DNA of 64,000 bases. It comes from Butyrivibrio sp. INlla14. Lineage in GTDB: Bacteria > Bacillota > Clostridia > Lachnospirales > Lachnospiraceae. The stretch is from NCBI RefSeq assembly GCF_900102515.1, contig NZ_FMVS01000004.1, forward strand, positions 62,001 through 126,000. Reading direction: 5' to 3'. Position numbers and translations under genes: made by a program. Below the pieces are notes generated by a model. That model ran no database searches. It was not told the DNA's origin and saw only the letters and a program-made list of their open reading frames with translations. Shown in pieces: positions 61,732 to 64,000 of this stretch (position 1 is its first letter; each line of letters begins with the position of its first letter).

Positions 61732-63939
61732 TTATTTCTCCACATCTAATTTGCATCGTTTATCGTCCCACATAAGCTTAGTTATTGAATATTGGCCTCT
61801 TTCGTATCCATAGGATTCACCGTCATCTTCATAAAGGTTAAAAGAAGCATCTTTACCAGGATATACCTTTTTATCTATCGTTCCATCTTCCCTGGAAAGC
61901 GGAATAATGCTTCCTGCCACAGCAAATACTGCAATCCTGTCGATAGGACACTCATATTCTATCCTTCTTCCGCCCTCATAAAACTTGCCTGTATAGTAGT
62001 CATACCAGTTATTGCCTGCTGGCAAATATACAGAAATAGTATCTTTAGGGCTTACCACGGGGCAAATCATAAGACCTGGGCCAAACATATACTGATCAGA
62101 AATTTCGCGAATGCCCTCTTCATCCGGATAATCAAAGAATAAGGGCCTGATTATCATGCCATCATCTAGACACGCCGCCGCTCCAACAGAATAGATATAT
62201 GGAAGAAGCCTGTATCTTCCCTTAATAGTAGCTACAATTGCTTCATAATACTGATCACCCTTATCGCCAAAGGCCCAGGGTTCCCTGCTCACATCTGTTC
62301 CGTGAGATCTGAATATTGGTAAAAAAGCTGCAAACTCAAGCCATCTTACATAGAGCTTTTTGTACTCGTCAGTAATTCCCTCATATTCGCCGTTCCAGTA
62401 CCACTGAAATCCCCTTTTTACAAAGAAAGCTCCTGCATCCAACGTCCAATAGGGCATTCCGCTTGCCGCCATCTGAAGGCCTGCTCTCACCTGCCTTTTA
62501 AGGCAATCCCAGCTAGCAGAAACATCGCCTGACCATAATATGGTTCCATATTTCTGGCTTCCTGCCCATCCACTTCTTGTCAGGTTTACAACTCTTTTAT
62601 CCGGTCTTGCGCAAATAAGCCCTTCCCATATGGTCATGGCATGATACAGGCCATAGGAATTAGCCATTTCTAGCGGCATGATATTTCCTGCATCTGTCCT
62701 GAATTCACAGTATTTTTCACCGTCCTCCGGTTCTATATGATGCTCCCACTCAGGCGTTATAGGCTCACTTGAATCGCACCAAAAGGCGTCCACCCCTGAC
62801 GGAAGAAGGTTTCTCTCAACCTGGGAGAAATAGAGCTTTCTGGCCTCTTCATTGAACGCGTCATATATATCAGTCCCCGGTAAAAGATAATTCTTTTCCT
62901 TAAACTCCTTATTATCCTCCGTATTAGGGCTCATGTTTGGCCAAATGGACATCATAAAATGGATTCCCATATCATGAAGCTCATCTGTCATCTCTTTTGG
63001 AGATGGGAATCTGGATCTGTCAAAGCTCTTTTGCCCCCATTTCCCATCTTCCCAGCTGAGCCAGTCAAGGACGATGCAATCTATTCCAATATTTCTCTTT
63101 TTAAACTCTCTTGCTACATCCAGAATTTCTCCCTGGCTTTTATACCTCTCCTTGGACTGTATATAGCCGTAAGCCCATTTGGGAAGCATCGCTGCGCGCC
63201 CTGTAAGCTTTCTAAAGCCCTTTATTACAGCAGGGAGCGTATCACCCGGAATGAAATAATAGTCCAAATAGTAGTCTGCTTCAGTCTGGATATAAGCTTC
63301 TCCATTCTTTTCAGAAAAAAGTGCCAGAGACTTGGTACTGAGCAGTATTCCGTAGTTATTGGTTGAAACCACCATAGGAATTGCAATCTTCCTGTTTGCC
63401 TGGTGTATGTAGTATGTACTGCCTCTTAAGTTCCATTCGCCATTTTCGCCCTGGCCAAATCCAATAAGCATCTCATCTGGTTCAAACTCCAAATAAGTTC
63501 TTGTCTTGTAGGCTTTACCATATTCTTCCTTATCCGCAGCCTTTATCTTTTTCTTTATACCATCAGCTGTTTCTATTTCCTCAACTACGGCGCTTTTTCC
63601 GTCAGCTACTTTGTAAAGACTTATCTTTTCTAGCTGCCGCGGGCAGAAATTTCTCTCAGATAAAAGAGTTTTCCCTTTTTTATCAACATATGAAACAGCG
63701 CCTGTTTCATCGTTTATTCTCACCCGGATATATTTCGTATCAATTATGATCTCATTCTGCCCCTGAATGATCTCATGATCTTTTTCTACCTGGACATTGC
63801 ACATCCCTTTGCCCTGTCTTTCATCAAATACACCATCTGCAGAAAAGGATGTTCTTACGATCCCTCCTTCCAGGATAGTTAACCTTAAAGTTCCATTTTC
63901 TGTTTTCAAATAAAAGCTGTTGTCATCACTATTTATCAT
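61732..63939 (-). CDS. GH31 alpha-glycosidase (alpha-xylosidase/alpha-glucosidase)
   Basis: Cuts alpha-linked glucose or xylose from oligosaccharides; no signal peptide, so intracellular. Domains: N-terminal beta-sandwich (1-200), (beta/alpha)8 barrel (about 225-560) with SKERYKSQGEILDVAREF, VLDWLSWEDGKWG, nucleophile Asp in DAFWCDSSEP and acid/base Asp in LWSGDVSASW, and a C-terminal beta domain. 735 residues. CGAGG precedes ATG 63939. The nucleophile segment WCDSSEP and the WLSWEDG loop are closer to alpha-xylosidases and 6-alpha-glucosyl enzymes than to starch glucosidases (tentative). Confidence 0.93.
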   Translation of the reverse strand: MINSDDNSFYLKTENGTLRLTILEGGIVRTSFSADGVFDERQGKGMCNVQVEKDHEIIQGQNEIIIDTKYIRVRINDETGAVSYVDKKGKTLLSERNFCPRQLEKISLYKVADGKSAVVEEIETADGIKKKIKAADKEEYGKAYKTRTYLEFEPDEMLIGFGQGENGEWNLRGSTYYIHQANRKIAIPMVVSTNNYGILLSTKSLALFSEKNGEAYIQTEADYYLDYYFIPGDTLPAVIKGFRKLTGRAAMLPKWAYGYIQSKERYKSQGEILDVAREFKKRNIGIDCIVLDWLSWEDGKWGQKSFDRSRFPSPKEMTDELHDMGIHFMMSIWPNMSPNTEDNKEFKEKNYLLPGTDIYDAFNEEARKLYFSQVERNLLPSGVDAFWCDSSEPITPEWEHHIEPEDGEKYCEFRTDAGNIMPLEMANSYGLYHAMTIWEGLICARPDKRVVNLTRSGWAGSQKYGTILWSGDVSASWDCLKRQVRAGLQMAASGMPYWTLDAGAFFVKRGFQWYWNGEYEGITDEYKKLYVRWLEFAAFLPIFRSHGTDVSREPWAFGDKGDQYYEAIVATIKGRYRLLPYIYSVGAAACLDDGMIIRPLFFDYPDEEGIREISDQYMFGPGLMICPVVSPKDTISVYLPAGNNWYDYYTGKFYEGGRRIEYECPIDRIAVFAVAGSIIPLSREDGTIDKKVYPGKDASFNLYEDDGESYGYERGQYSITKLMWDDKRCKLDVEK

Positions 63940-64000
63940 GTCTTATGCCTCGTTTTATTTAGATATAATCAATGATAGCACACAACTTGCTTCTTTTTAA

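Overview
The window looks like a chromosomal segment of a low-GC Firmicute of the Lachnospiraceae, most plausibly Butyrivibrio or Pseudobutyrivibrio. I infer this from the gene style: an FMN-riboswitch rib operon, HrcA/CIRCE control of a small heat-shock protein, class III fructose-bisphosphatase, a GH3 beta-glucosidase with reversed domain order (an arrangement known from Butyrivibrio fibrisolvens BglA), GH31, many GGDEF and chemotaxis proteins, and strong AGGAGG-type ribosome binding sites. No rRNA, tRNA or CRISPR array was seen.

Layout. 0-4.4 kb: ribE (cut by the window edge) and ribD behind an FMN riboswitch with two terminator hairpins, a diguanylate cyclase, and hsp20 with a perfect CIRCE operator. 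4.4-15.4 kb: an 11-kb integrative mobilizable element (IME) bounded by an identical 18-bp direct repeat. It is inserted in the CIRCE/-35 region of the hsp20 promoter. It carries integrase, excisionase, a VirE/D5-type helicase, a CHC2 primase, a MobV-like relaxase with a hairpin-rich oriT candidate, two XRE regulators, an ECF sigma/anti-sigma pair, and an Abi_2 (AbiD/F) defence gene preceded by its own promoter and a small hairpin RNA. 15.4-19.8 kb: P-loop sugar/nucleoside kinase with a DeoR repressor, a hydrolase-membrane fusion, and a two-gene operon with a zinc-ribbon protein.

19.8-34.5 kb: ZIP transporter, Uup-like ABC-F, an ASCH-GNAT fusion, a 53-residue orphan peptide gene, Rpn nuclease, lipoprotein, phosphatase, a probably leaderless SDR gene, and a nucleoside hydrolase/ECF S-component salvage pair preceded by a promoter, a structured RNA of about 110 nt and an array of hairpins; then a YjeM-like permease, an acyltransferase and an XRE-AbrB regulator. 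34.5-43 kb: fbp bracketed by two related hairpins, reversed-order GH3, and a 2-hydroxyacyl-CoA-dehydratase-like gene pair plus a 55-residue membrane peptide.

43-64 kb: a SpoIIE-type phosphatase lacking its N-terminal metal motifs, a MoxR-DUF58-transglutaminase operon, a PurF paralogue without the catalytic cysteine, two chemoreceptors, HU, a membrane GGDEF gene split by one in-frame TGA, a UvrD-tail-like protein, a 670-bp imperfect giant palindrome with a three-hairpin apex, metY divergent from an Rrf2 regulator, and a GH31 operon. The most unusual items are the palindrome at 58.2-58.8 kb, the IME that uses a heat-shock operator as its attachment site, the Abi_2 gene with hairpin RNA, the RNA ahead of the nucleoside hydrolase, and the orphan peptide gene at 24.1 kb.
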